Shown one piece after another: positions 1 through 8,889 of a stretch of 34,890 bases of DNA. A program made the translations under genes and the position numbers. How positions within the stretch are numbered: the stretch's first letter is position 1; every line of letters starts with the position of its first letter. A model generated the notes under the pieces. It saw only the letters and a program-made list of their open reading frames with translations. It did not search any database and was not told where the DNA came from. Source of the stretch: Massiliimicrobium timonense (GTDB taxonomy: Bacteria; Bacillota_I; Bacilli_A; Erysipelotrichales; Coprobacillaceae); assembly GCF_002160865.1 (NCBI RefSeq), contig NZ_NFLJ01000035.1, positions 1-34,890 of the forward strand, written 5' to 3'.

Positions 1-119
1 AGAACATTATACAAGTAATACAACATTAGCTGCATAAAGAAAAATGAAGTTGTCTCCTCGGCAACTTCATCAAAAACATTTTTAATTATTTCACCTGTCT
101 ACTTGACAGGGGCGGTTCA
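1..119 (+). mobile_element. 3' end of an IS3-family (IS150-like) insertion sequence
   Basis: The window opens inside what looks like the right end of an IS3-family element. Positions 2-37 read on the + strand as the tail of an ORF, EHYTSNTTLAA then TAA, which resembles the C-terminus of IS150-type transposases after their SPVxYR motif. A terminator hairpin follows. The terminal sequence, read inward on the minus strand from 119, begins TGAACCGCCCCTGTCAAGTA; the TG-start, CCCC block and AAGTAGACA-like core are typical of IS3-family inverted repeats. The inner part also contains a 6-bp inverted repeat (94-99 with 105-110). Most of the element lies outside the window, so the family call rests on the terminus and eleven residues. 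Confidence 0.55.
44..70. terminator. Bidirectional hairpin terminator
   Basis: ATGAAGTTG (44-52) and CAACTTCAT (62-70) form a perfect 9-bp stem with a 9-nt loop. On the minus strand the stem is followed by TTTTTCTTT, a good intrinsic terminator for the leftward polysaccharide genes. On the + strand it is followed by CAAAAACATTTTT, so it may also close the transposase transcript. Confidence 0.7.
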
Positions 120-1178
120 GTCTATAGATTTTTTTCTTTCTTTCTCTATCTTCATATTTATTGGATTATATTCAATATCTTTTATTTCTGAAATATATTC
201 TATGTTTCTATCACTAAACCCAAATTTGTTAGCTAAATCAATAATACGTGAATTATTATTAATTTTTTCCTTGTTAAGTCCAAAATAGAAATTTTTATTA
301 AAAATCATAGAGAATATAATACCATGAAATGAAGAAGTAACTACATATTCACTCTTTGCTATTAAATCTATAAACTCATCTGGACCAGCAGAAAAAATGT
401 TTTTTGCTCCTTTTATTCGTTGAAATGACGAGTTAATAGAAATTACATCCAATTTTGTTTCTTTTGACAGTTTGAATGCAAATTCTTTTAATTCATTGGA
501 ACAAATTAAATCATACAATAATATATATTTTGTTTTTTCCCTTGATTTTATAAAAGGTTCATAGTCATTTTTCGTTAATAATAATGTTGGATCTAACACT
601 TGATCTGCGTGTGTATTAATATTTAATTGATTTATTATATCAATACCTGTTCTTTCTCTAAGCAATAAATATGTAAATTGTCTTAATAAATTGAAACTGA
701 TATCTTTATAAATACTTGGAATTTCCATATAGCCAAAACTGGCTGCATAAGATCCTTTCTTAGAATTATCTTTCACAAAATCTAACATATATGATGTATC
801 TCCATTATGTATGTTTAAATTCCACACTTGATCACTTCCTGTGATAAACAAATCATATTTATCTTCAGCCGTTGGTAAATCTTCCCTGTTGTATTGCTTA
901 CTGATTTTTAAATTAGTCGAAACAAAATTATCAAATTTTTTATATCTTTTTCTTTGAAAAAAGAATAAAAAATATTTAATTTTATCTTTTGCTGTTTTAC
1001 ATAATTTAAAAGAACGATAATAATTTTTTTCTACTCTCATACTTTTATAGTTTAATATTTCACTTTCAACAGACAATTTTTCCAAAGCTTTTTGCAAGGC
1101 ATAAGCTTGAAGAACAGCTCCAAAGTTTGGAACAGTATGATGTGTCATTGTGCACACATTGATTTTTTTCTTTATCAT
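117..1178 (-). CDS. Polysaccharide pyruvyl transferase family protein
   Basis: 353 residues of the polysaccharide pyruvyl transferase family (CsaB/ExoV/WcaK type), which adds ketal-linked pyruvate from phosphoenolpyruvate to a sugar of the repeat unit. The N-terminus has the family signature (NFGAVLQAYALQ, residues 18-29), followed by GSDQVWN (114-120), DPTLLL (about 196-201) and the C-terminal SSFHG motif (282-286). It overlaps the flippase gene by four bases (ATGA), so the two are translationally coupled in one transcript. The TGA stop at 117-119 is the first three bases of the IS3-type terminus, so the present C-terminus (KKSID) may be truncated or replaced relative to the ancestral protein. 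All recognisable motifs are intact. Acceptor sugar unknown. Confidence 0.85.
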   Translation of the reverse strand: MIKKKINVCTMTHHTVPNFGAVLQAYALQKALEKLSVESEILNYKSMRVEKNYYRSFKLCKTAKDKIKYFLFFFQRKRYKKFDNFVSTNLKISKQYNREDLPTAEDKYDLFITGSDQVWNLNIHNGDTSYMLDFVKDNSKKGSYAASFGYMEIPSIYKDISFNLLRQFTYLLLRERTGIDIINQLNINTHADQVLDPTLLLTKNDYEPFIKSREKTKYILLYDLICSNELKEFAFKLSKETKLDVISINSSFQRIKGAKNIFSAGPDEFIDLIAKSEYVVTSSFHGIIFSMIFNKNFYFGLNKEKINNNSRIIDLANKFGFSDRNIEYISEIKDIEYNPINMKIEKERKKSID

Positions 1179-2515
1179 AATATAACTCCTTCAAAAAATT
1201 GATTAAACACTAAACTTAAAATAACAGACAGTGTGATTATTAATAATAGACATAACATAACATTTTTAAGATATCTCATAGGAGATATATTCATTGCTTT
1301 AAAAATAAAACAAAAGTATACAATTTGGATAATAGAATAGATTATTGTCGTAATATACAACGCTAGAACTACATCATTGAATATAAATTTTCCTAATCCA
1401 AATCCTATAATATATCCTAACATTTGAGCAATGACTGATTTTAGTGCATAATTTTGTTTTTTTATAACTATGTAAATTCCAGATAAAGATGCCATTAAAA
1501 AAGTAAAGATAGCTTGAATAGATGATGCTTGAAGCATTTGGGAAGCAACATCATTAAAATACCCCATAATGATATATATAGCTATGTTACTTAAAGATAT
1601 AAGAAGTGTGATTGGAACTATAGAAATATAAGTTGCTCTTTTTAAATTTTGAAAAACATATTCTCCTATTTTTTCACCGTTTTGTACCATTTTTGATATA
1701 TTGCTAAAGAAAACTTTACCTATCGCATTAGCTAAAAGGTTAATAGGAATATTTAAAATTTTTTGAGTTATAGAGTAGTAACCTAGTATTGTAGTTCCAA
1801 AAAAATTATTTATCAAAAAAGTTGGTAATTGATTTTTTACATTTGTTAATATTGTTGTTGGAAGTTGATAGAAAACAAAATCTTTATTTTCATTAATAAC
1901 GTTTTTATATTTTGACAAATTAAAAACAATTTTACTTTTGGGTAAGCATCTTTTCATATTAATTAGTGTTAAAAGTTGACCAACTAAAGTTCCAATAAAG
2001 TATCCGTATTTATTAACTCCTATAAAATATAATCCAACAGCAATTACAAAAATTGAAACTTGATTAATTACAGGGTTTTTCATCAAAATATTATATTTTT
2101 GATTTTTATTTAACCATGTATAACTTATTTGTATTTGTTGTTGAGTTAAAACTATGATAGAAACCATAAAACCAATAAAAAAAGGATTATATTGCTTCTC
2201 ACCACTGTATATTAATGGAATTATAAAAAAAGAAATTATTGAAATAAAAAAATTTATCGATGAAACTACTTTATATATTTGATAAGATTTTTCTTCATTT
2301 TTAGCTATCATAATTGCATTAGTTAATCCTAAATCTGAAAAAGAATTAATTACAGTAGCAATTGACGTAAATAATGTCATATAACCAATAATTTCTGAGC
2401 CATAAAGTCTAGTAAGTATAGGTAATGAAACAATAGCTATTAGTTGACCTAATAGAGTTCCTGAAGAAATTTTTCCCACATTCTTTAATCCATTTGATAT
2501 TTTAACTTTTTTCAT
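1175..2515 (-). CDS. wzx: Wzx-type oligosaccharide flippase
   Basis: 446 residues, almost entirely hydrophobic helices (about 12-14 predicted membrane segments), matching the length and N-terminal pattern of Wzx/RfbX flippases of the MOP superfamily (SSGTLLGQLIAIVSLPILTRLYG, residues 17-39, with the usual LPILTRLY). Its role is to move the undecaprenyl-diphosphate-linked repeat unit across the cytoplasmic membrane before Wzy polymerisation. It sits between the UDP-glucose dehydrogenase and pyruvyl transferase genes and overlaps the latter by four bases. A 164-bp AT-rich gap separates it from ugd; no terminator is obvious there. The function is confident as a family call; substrate specificity cannot be read. 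Confidence 0.88.
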   Translation of the reverse strand: MKKVKISNGLKNVGKISSGTLLGQLIAIVSLPILTRLYGSEIIGYMTLFTSIATVINSFSDLGLTNAIMIAKNEEKSYQIYKVVSSINFFISIISFFIIPLIYSGEKQYNPFFIGFMVSIIVLTQQQIQISYTWLNKNQKYNILMKNPVINQVSIFVIAVGLYFIGVNKYGYFIGTLVGQLLTLINMKRCLPKSKIVFNLSKYKNVINENKDFVFYQLPTTILTNVKNQLPTFLINNFFGTTILGYYSITQKILNIPINLLANAIGKVFFSNISKMVQNGEKIGEYVFQNLKRATYISIVPITLLISLSNIAIYIIMGYFNDVASQMLQASSIQAIFTFLMASLSGIYIVIKKQNYALKSVIAQMLGYIIGFGLGKFIFNDVVLALYITTIIYSIIQIVYFCFIFKAMNISPMRYLKNVMLCLLLIITLSVILSLVFNQFFEGVIL

Positions 2516-2679
2516 AAGCTTCTATCACACACCCCTTACATAATACATTTTGAAATACAATGAGCTTATATTCTAAATGTTTCATTTCATTTTGCACTTA
2601 TCTTTTATATTGATTTAATAATATCTTATTATAGTAATAAAATAGTATATAAAACATATAAATTATTTTACTTATTATT

Positions 2680-3846
2680 TTAATCTCTTTCGTATAAATC
2701 TCTAGTATATATTTTATCTTTGACATCTTTGATTTCATTAGTCATTCTGTTTACAACTATGACATCACTCACCTGCTTAAATTCACTTAAATCTCTAATA
2801 ACTTTACTATTAAAGAACATATCATCCTTTAATGTTGGTTCATAAACTATGACTTCAATACCTTTGGCTTTGATTCTTTTCATGATACCCTGTATTGCAC
2901 TCGCTCTGAAGTTATCTGATCCACTTTTCATTGTTAATCTATAGATTCCTACAACATTTGGATTTCTATTCAATATCTCCTGTGCAATATGATCTTTTCT
3001 TGTTGTATTAGATGCGACGATTGCTGATATTAAGTTCTCTGGTACATCCTTATAATTAGCCTTTAATTGTTTCGTATCCTTTGGTAAGCAATATCCGCCA
3101 TATCCAAATGATGGATTGTTGTAATGATTACCAATTCTAGGATCTAGACATACACCTTCAATAATCTGCTTTGTATTCAACCCTTTCATTTCTGCATAAG
3201 TATCTAATTCATTAAAATATGCTACTCTTAATGCAAGGTATGTGTTCGCAAATAGTTTAATAGCTTCTGCTTCTGTACTATCTGTAAACAAGACAGGAAT
3301 ATCTTTCTTGATAGCCCCTTCCTGTAATAAATCAGCAAATACCTTTGCTCTTTCACTTTGTTCACCAACAACAATTCTTGAAGGATAAAGATTATCGTAT
3401 AATGCTTTTCCTTCTCTTAAGAATTCTGGTGAAAAGATAATTCTATCAGTATTAAACATTTTATTAACCTGTTTTGTATAACCAACAGGTATCGTACTTT
3501 TAATAACAATAAAAGCTTTGGAATTATATTTTAACGCCAATTCAATAACATTTTCTACTGCACTTGTATCAAATGAATTCGTTTCATCATCATAGTTCGT
3601 AGGTGCAGCTACAACTATGATATCTGCATCACTGTATGCCTCTTTAGCATCAGTAGTAGCATAAAGCTCTAAATCTTTGTTTAATAAAAAGTCTTCTATT
3701 TCTTTATCTTGAATAGGAGACTTTTTATTGTTAATCATATTTACTTTTTCTTGAATAATATCTATAGCTACAACATGATGATGTTGAGCAAATAATGTAG
3801 CGATACTTAATCCTACATATCCTGTTCCTGCTATTGTAATGTTCAT
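2680..3846 (-). CDS. ugd: UDP-glucose 6-dehydrogenase
   Basis: 388 residues, the same length as the E. coli Ugd subtype and very similar to it throughout as I recall that sequence. It oxidises UDP-glucose to UDP-glucuronate with two NAD+, in the cytoplasm. Visible are the Rossmann glycine motif GTGYVG (7-12), the SPEFLREG block (139-146), and the catalytic-cysteine motif [10 protein letters not shown] with Cys253. It supplies the acidic sugar of the polymer. The start is fixed by homology ([13 protein letters not shown]), but no Shine-Dalgarno sequence lies just upstream; instead a strong one sits before a 10-codon leader ORF that ends two bases before this ATG. The gene looks less AT-rich than its glycosyltransferase neighbours, as expected of a conserved gene. 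Confidence 0.95.
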   Translation of the reverse strand: MNITIAGTGYVGLSIATLFAQHHHVVAIDIIQEKVNMINNKKSPIQDKEIEDFLLNKDLELYATTDAKEAYSDADIIVVAAPTNYDDETNSFDTSAVENVIELALKYNSKAFIVIKSTIPVGYTKQVNKMFNTDRIIFSPEFLREGKALYDNLYPSRIVVGEQSERAKVFADLLQEGAIKKDIPVLFTDSTEAEAIKLFANTYLALRVAYFNELDTYAEMKGLNTKQIIEGVCLDPRIGNHYNNPSFGYGGYCLPKDTKQLKANYKDVPENLISAIVASNTTRKDHIAQEILNRNPNVVGIYRLTMKSGSDNFRASAIQGIMKRIKAKGIEVIVYEPTLKDDMFFNSKVIRDLSEFKQVSDVIVVNRMTNEIKDVKDKIYTRDLYERD

Positions 3847-3848
3847 GT

Positions 3849-3881
3849 TTATTTTAGTATGATAATTATATAAATTCTCAT
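3849..3881 (-). CDS. Possible isoleucine-rich leader peptide upstream of ugd
   Basis: A 10-codon ORF ([10 protein letters not shown]) starts four bases after a strong ribosome site (GAAAGGAG) and stops (TAA, 3849-3851) two bases before the ugd ATG. The ugd start itself has no ribosome site, so this short ORF probably delivers ribosomes to ugd by termination-reinitiation. Five of ten codons are isoleucine (ATT, ATA, ATC), which is notable but could reflect AT-rich composition. It is not in frame with ugd, so it is not an N-terminal extension. Not a recognised family. Confidence 0.4.
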   Translation of the reverse strand: MRIYIIIILK

Positions 3882-3922
3882 ACTTCTCCTTTCTATTTTA
3901 AAGTGATGTTCATCAAATATAA

Positions 3923-3950
3923 ATTATACATTCATAATAGAATTGCTTAA
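3923..3950 (-). promoter_or_regulatory. Candidate promoter of ugd
   Basis: On the minus strand a perfect -10 TATAAT (3923-3928) lies 16 bp from a weak -35 TTAAGC (3945-3950), about 40 bp upstream of the leader ORF start. The -35 matches poorly, so this is tentative. A promoter here would let ugd-wzx-pyruvyl transferase be expressed despite the IS110 remnant upstream. Confidence 0.35.
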
Positions 3951-4016
3951 TTTCATATGTGTTTATTTTTTGACTTTAGTCTTCCTTTTTAATTATTTTC
4001 AAATAGCTTTGTTATT

Positions 4017-4045
4017 AATCAAATGATAAACTCTATCATTTGATT
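4017..4045. repeat. Perfect 12-bp inverted repeat
   Basis: AATCAAATGATA (4017-4028) and TATCATTTGATT (4034-4045) form a perfect 12-bp stem around the loop AACTC. Neither strand has a T-run directly after it, so it is not a standard intrinsic terminator. It lies between ugd and the IS110 remnant and could be a regulator site, an mRNA 5' stabilising hairpin or a piece of mobile DNA. Confidence 0.6.
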
Positions 4046-4085
4046 GCTATATTTATACTCTAATAAATATCAATAGAACTTTTAA

Positions 4086-5018
4086 CTATATTTTTCCTGT
4101 TTTCATTCTCCATATTAAATCTGTAATATCTCTTACTATTGCCACAATAACTACATTATATAGTTTACCTTTTAATATTGTTTTCTTGAATGTTTTCTGC
4201 AATCTTTCAACTAGTTTATTAGCATAAGCTATGGACGTATCATTCTGTCCTTTTTATAGTACTTTTTATTTCATTCCTGTTGTTCCTTATACCAGTGGCT
4301 GTATACATTCTTCCGGCATTTTTCCAATCAGAATATTTCTCATCTTAGCCATTAGCGTATTGTATTGCTTATCTTTACTACAATATTATTTAAATAATAT
4401 AGCTAAATTAGCCACAAATGTTTTGATACTAGAAAGCGTTGAAAATCACTCTATTTTTGATTGTATTTTTTGAAGATGATTATTCAAATATTCATTCAAT
4501 GTTTTTCATATGATATCACCTAGACTAATTATTTCCAATCATTTGATATACGCAATTGTCCAATTGCATTTACCTTCGTAGCTGATTCAATCTCTTAAAG
4601 CAAGTGCACTAATTTACTGTTTGATTTGTTTTCTTGAAAAGTCAATATCTTCTCTCAATCAGATGAAGTTCTTAATTCCATTGGTACATGAACAGCTTTA
4701 TGCAATGGTAAGTTTCGATATTATAGGTATCTATCTTGCTATTATTGACATTTTTGTTTTTAATTAACCTATATATTGTTGATGATATCTATATAAATAC
4801 ATTGAACATCCCAGGCGTCCTGCTTCATATCCTGTTATAACCTCAATCTCATTATCTTCATTTATTCTTTTTTTTGCTCATTAAACAAATTGAAGAATAT
4901 TCTTTATATCATCTCTACATTATGCTAATGCAACAATTTCTCTAATTAATGAATGAATACAACATAAATTATATATGATTTTATGGATACCTATTCCAAT
5001 ATAAATCATATTTATCAT
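4086..5018 (-). pseudogene. Decayed IS110-family transposase
   Basis: Translating the minus strand piecewise recovers IS110-family blocks in the right order, but in several frames with stops. The N-terminus starting at ATG 5018 reads MIYIGIGIHK. About 4870 downward reads EIEVITGYEAGRLGCSMY, the family's GYEAG...GYxLY block. Around 4690 is KAVHVPMELRTSSD (family AVHVPTE), around 4500-4440 is KTLNEYLNNHLQKIQSKIE, and the C-terminal block YANKLVERLQKTFKKTI followed by LKGKLYNVVIVAIVRD ends at the TAG at 4086. Several frameshifts and in-frame stops are present and the total is shorter than the usual roughly 400 codons, so it cannot make an active transposase. Confidence 0.82.
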
Positions 5019-5394
5019 GGTAATTTCCTATTGTCGTTGTGATATGTACTATTTTTATAATTTTGTTTTTTACACATCTTATTACGAATGAACCTTGGAG
5101 GGTAATTTTATATCATCTTCTATGATGCTTAATATAGTAAGTATTATAAGTTTTCTAATATTTTCCATTTTAATATTATGTATTTTTAAAAGAAAATTTA
5201 TCTGCTAATATAAAATTCTAAATAAAATCTTTTCTATGTAATATTATAGATGCTTTATTTTATCAATTAACTCAATTTGAAAGTTTTATAATTACAAATT
5301 GAATTCCAGTTATTTATAAACATATTATTTAAAATTTACATTTAAAAAAAGAGAAATTTTATATGATAAATAAATAAACTAAAATATCAATAAC
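5019..5394. other. Gap upstream of the IS110 remnant
   Basis: About 380 bp of very AT-rich sequence with no convincing coding remnant. If the IS110 element was once complete, the non-coding end upstream of its transposase, where IS110-group elements encode their bridge RNA, would have lain here. I see no recognisable element end or conserved RNA fold in it. Confidence 0.4.
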
Positions 5395-6303
5395 TTATTT
5401 AAATCTAATTAGTTTATAAATTCCAAATTTTAAAAATATTTTTCTTATTCTATTTTTTATGCCAATTTTAACACCATATTTATTAAATAATGATTCAACA
5501 TAAACAATATCAGACATACTTTGATATAAGTATGCTGAATTTAATAGTGTGTTTAATGTATTAGATAATAACATAGTTTTTTTTTGTTCTGATAACAAAT
5601 TAATTTCATTTTTAAAATCATTATAAATCATTTTTTTAATAGTTATATATTTTTTTACTGTAGGAATGTTTGTGCCCCCAAGTGTTTTATTTACTAATGC
5701 TTCATTATAATTTATTATTTTAAATTGTCTAAAAAATCTTAACATGAATTCATAATCTTGATTTCTTGTATACATTACATTGAAGCCGCCTAATTGTTTT
5801 ACAGACTTTCTTGTCAAAAAAAGATTACTTCCTGTGCCAAATAAATTTTCATTCAATAATAGATCTTCAGATAATGAACCACTTTTTTTTGCCTTAATAA
5901 TATTAATTATTTTATTATTTTTAACAATGTTAACGGAAGTATAAACACCATCATATTCATTGTATTTTTTTAATTGATATACACATTTTTCTAATCTTGT
6001 CCTCTCAAAGTAATCATCATCATCCAAAAAAGTAACGAAATCTCCTTGACTTGCATTTATTCCTGTATTACGAGCATAAGCGCCATTCTGATTGGATTTA
6101 TGTTGAATATATTTTATTTTTTTATTATTATATTGTCTGATTATTTTTTTTGTTTGATTTCCACATATAGTTCCTATTCCATTATCATCTACTATTATTA
6201 TTTCAAAATTTTGATATGTTTGAATCAATACACTATTTATTGCTTTTTCTATAGTATAAATTCCTTTATAGGTTGGGATTATCACTGATACTAATTTACT
6301 CAT
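5395..6303 (-). CDS. Family 2 glycosyltransferase
   Basis: 302 residues. The GT-A fold begins immediately (SVIIPTYKGIYTIEKAINSV, residues 6-25) with the nucleotide-binding VDD motif near residue 39, the ARNTGI block around 78-83 and the metal-binding DDDD within FLDDDDYF near 92-99. These are hallmarks of GT2 inverting enzymes that transfer one sugar from a nucleotide donor to the lipid-linked repeat unit at the cytoplasmic membrane face. The C-terminal 60 residues are basic and probably membrane-associated. A clear AAGGAG site lies eight bases before the start. It is the last biosynthetic gene before the IS110 remnant, following wzy by 22 bases. Donor and acceptor cannot be assigned. Confidence 0.85.
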   Translation of the reverse strand: MSKLVSVIIPTYKGIYTIEKAINSVLIQTYQNFEIIIVDDNGIGTICGNQTKKIIRQYNNKKIKYIQHKSNQNGAYARNTGINASQGDFVTFLDDDDYFERTRLEKCVYQLKKYNEYDGVYTSVNIVKNNKIINIIKAKKSGSLSEDLLLNENLFGTGSNLFLTRKSVKQLGGFNVMYTRNQDYEFMLRFFRQFKIINYNEALVNKTLGGTNIPTVKKYITIKKMIYNDFKNEINLLSEQKKTMLLSNTLNTLLNSAYLYQSMSDIVYVESLFNKYGVKIGIKNRIRKIFLKFGIYKLIRFK

Positions 6304-6325
6304 ATTAACTCCTTATCCAAATATT

Positions 6326-7585
6326 CTAATAAATTGTTACTCTAACTTTTCTTGTTATAAAATACAGACATATCATAGTTAAAGAAGTTGATATACTGTT
6401 TAAATTATAATGCAATGGAGTATATAAAACTACTCTAATCATATATACATATAACATATTGTAGAAAAATATGTTTTTATTTGAAATTGTTTTTTTCTTT
6501 TCAATATATATTATCAATATTGCTAATATTATGGAACCAATAAAATAAAAGTTTATGCCAAAATCCATAATATATGTATATAAAGAGGTAGTATTATTAT
6601 TTATTAAATGAACAGTACTTCCTGTACCTATGTTATAAAATATCTGTGAATGAATATCAATTAGCACACTAGGTAATTGAATATTAGACTTAAAAATACT
6701 AAGAATTAATGCAATTGGAGCAAAAACGAAACCTAGCGTTATATAACCATAATATATCTTATTATTTATATCGAAAATGGAAGGATTTTCTATAATTAAT
6801 TCAAAAAAACTAAATTGTTGATAAAAATACTTTGATAACATTCCAAAAAAACCTAGATCACCAGTTCCTCTTGAAAATGTCATTACAATAATAATCAATG
6901 TGAGAGGATATGCAATTTTTTTATTAATATTTATTTTTTGATTTTTAGATTTAAATAAAAATAATGAAATAATATAATATATAATGAAATTTAACAGAAT
7001 ACCTCGGCCACCAAAACATAGAATATTAACTAACATTAAAATAATGCTATATTTTAAATTTGAATAATTCTTTCTTGCTAAATCAAATGATGATATCAAC
7101 ATAATTGTATTACAAATTCCATTTGGAATTATCTGTGTAATATATACATATACTCCTCTTCCTGCACCCATTACAGATAAATAATTTGAACGTATCGCTG
7201 CAAAAGAAAAACCAGAACTAATTAATATAGAAAAACTATCAATCAAATTTGGTAAATATAAAATAAGTGAAATAAAAAAAAACCATTTCACTAAGTTATA
7301 ATTTATAATAAAACTATCGATATTTATAACTTTATATTTATGTTTATTACTTAAAAGTAAATATGTTATATTAAAAAAAAATATTACAACAATTACCATA
7401 TTAATTACTTTATTTGAAATTTTTAAAATATCTCCATAATAGCTGTAAACTATATTTAAGATTAATGAACTTGTCCAAACAAGATTAAATAGGTTATTTA
7501 AAGTAATTATTTTATTAAATTTAAAAAATGTTAATATAGCGAAAATCAATACTTCTATAATAATTATAAAAAGATTTATACTCAT
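6326..7585 (-). CDS. wzy: Wzy-type repeat-unit polymerase
   Basis: About 419 residues with many hydrophobic helices and few charged residues, typical of Wzy/oligosaccharide repeat-unit polymerases, which join flipped repeat units on the outer face of the membrane. The motif GGRGILLNFIIYYI near residues 193-206 and FSRGTGDLG near 238-246 fit the arginine-containing loops of this family. I chose the ATG at 7585 over an upstream TTG (7591) because AAAGGA is correctly spaced before it. It sits among the glycosyltransferases in the position expected of the polymerase. Sequence conservation in this family is low, so the call rests on topology, a few motifs and context. Confidence 0.75.
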   Translation of the reverse strand: MSINLFIIIIEVLIFAILTFFKFNKIITLNNLFNLVWTSSLILNIVYSYYGDILKISNKVINMVIVVIFFFNITYLLLSNKHKYKVINIDSFIINYNLVKWFFFISLILYLPNLIDSFSILISSGFSFAAIRSNYLSVMGAGRGVYVYITQIIPNGICNTIMLISSFDLARKNYSNLKYSIILMLVNILCFGGRGILLNFIIYYIISLFLFKSKNQKININKKIAYPLTLIIIVMTFSRGTGDLGFFGMLSKYFYQQFSFFELIIENPSIFDINNKIYYGYITLGFVFAPIALILSIFKSNIQLPSVLIDIHSQIFYNIGTGSTVHLINNNTTSLYTYIMDFGINFYFIGSIILAILIIYIEKKKTISNKNIFFYNMLYVYMIRVVLYTPLHYNLNSISTSLTMICLYFITRKVRVTIY

Positions 7586-7738
7586 AACCAATTCCTTTCA
7601 ACAAAAAATTAATATTTTCAATACCTTCTTATACAAAATTTTTATATTCTGTATTTAAATTATGAAAATTATAAACTAAAATTTAAGTAAACTTGTAAAG
7701 TTCATTTTTAATATAAATTTCAATTTAATTAAGATTAA

Positions 7739-8836
7739 TCAATCTATATTTTGATTTAATATTATATCAACAATTTGTTTGCAGGCAGTTCCATCACCAT
7801 ATGGGTTAGATGCATGAGACATTTTTTTATATTCTTCTTTATTTTCTAATAACAATTTAAAATTATTATAAATTGTTTGCTGATCAGTTCCAACCAACTT
7901 TAACGTTCCGGCTTTAATTCCCTCTGGTCTTTCTGTGGTATCCCTCATTACGAGCACTGGTTTTCCCAAGGAAGGTGCCTCTTCTTGTATACCACCACTA
8001 TCTGTAAGAACCATATAACTTCTAGCTAGAAAATTGTGAAAATCTAGAACATCTAAAGGTTCTATAATATGAATTTTGTCACAATTACCTAATTCTTGAA
8101 GAGCTACCATTCTGACCATTGGATTCATATGTATTGGATATATAACCTTTACATCATCATGTTCTTCAATTATTCTTCTTATTGCTTTAAACATATGCTG
8201 CATTGGTTCTCCAAGATTTTCTCTTCTATGTGCAGTTAACATTATTAGCTTGGAATCACTAGCCCATTCTAATTCAGGATGTTGATAATCAGATTTAATT
8301 GTTGTTTTCAATGCGTCAATTGCAGTATTACCTGTTACAAAGATGCTTTCTTTTTTCTTCCCTTCATTTATCAGATTTTGTTTACTTATTTCAGTCGGTG
8401 CAAAATTATATTTAGCAATAATACTTACTGCCTGTCTATTGAATTCTTCTGGATACGGTGAATATATATTATATGTTCTTAATCCTGCTTCAACATGACC
8501 TACAGGAATTTGTAAATAATAGCATGCTAATGCCGTTGCAAAAGATGTTGTTGTATCTCCATGTATTAACACAATATCTGGCTTAACTCTCTCTAATACA
8601 TCTTTTATTTTATTTAAAATATTTGTTGTAACATCAAACAAAGTTTGCTTTTCTCTCATAATCGAAAGATTAAAATCTGGTGTTATATTAAATACATTTA
8701 ATACTTGGTCAAGCATTTCTCTATGTTGTCCAGTAACACAAACAGTTACTTTTGCATTATTTTTTTTAAATTCATTTACTAATGGGCACATTTTTATTGC
8801 TTCTGGTCTTGTGCCAAATACTATCATTATTTTCAT
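7739..8836 (-). CDS. wecB: UDP-N-acetylglucosamine 2-epimerase (non-hydrolysing)
   Basis: 365 residues, standard length for WecB/MnaA, which interconverts UDP-GlcNAc and UDP-ManNAc. Family blocks are all present: FGTRPEAIKMCPL at the N-terminus, HGDTTTSFATAL and GHVEAGLRTYN in the middle, then LTAHRREN and the TDSGGIQEEAPSLGKPVLVM block with RDTTERPE after it. The start is set at 8836 rather than the ATG at 8845: AAGGAGGT ends only one base before 8845 but is properly placed for 8836. No UDP-ManNAc dehydrogenase is present, so ManNAc itself is the likely product used, by one of the nearby glycosyltransferases or for a teichoic acid linkage unit. Confidence 0.93.
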   Translation of the reverse strand: MKIMIVFGTRPEAIKMCPLVNEFKKNNAKVTVCVTGQHREMLDQVLNVFNITPDFNLSIMREKQTLFDVTTNILNKIKDVLERVKPDIVLIHGDTTTSFATALACYYLQIPVGHVEAGLRTYNIYSPYPEEFNRQAVSIIAKYNFAPTEISKQNLINEGKKKESIFVTGNTAIDALKTTIKSDYQHPELEWASDSKLIMLTAHRRENLGEPMQHMFKAIRRIIEEHDDVKVIYPIHMNPMVRMVALQELGNCDKIHIIEPLDVLDFHNFLARSYMVLTDSGGIQEEAPSLGKPVLVMRDTTERPEGIKAGTLKLVGTDQQTIYNNFKLLLENKEEYKKMSHASNPYGDGTACKQIVDIILNQNID

Positions 8837-8889
8837 AATAAACATTACCTCCTTGTTTTTATTATGAATAAATCATATTATTTTATTGA

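Noticed and set aside
2680-3846. UDP-ManNAc dehydrogenase (partner of wecB)
   Set aside because: Length and sequence match the E. coli Ugd subtype throughout, not WecC, despite wecB in the same locus.
4231-4473. 80-codon open frame on the + strand
   Set aside because: It lies antisense to the C-terminal part of the decayed IS110 transposase, has no ribosome site and its composition is that of a shadow frame.
5019-5394. Surviving IS110 bridge RNA
   Set aside because: Expected position for one, but I could not find a convincing fold or element end; left as a search suggestion only.
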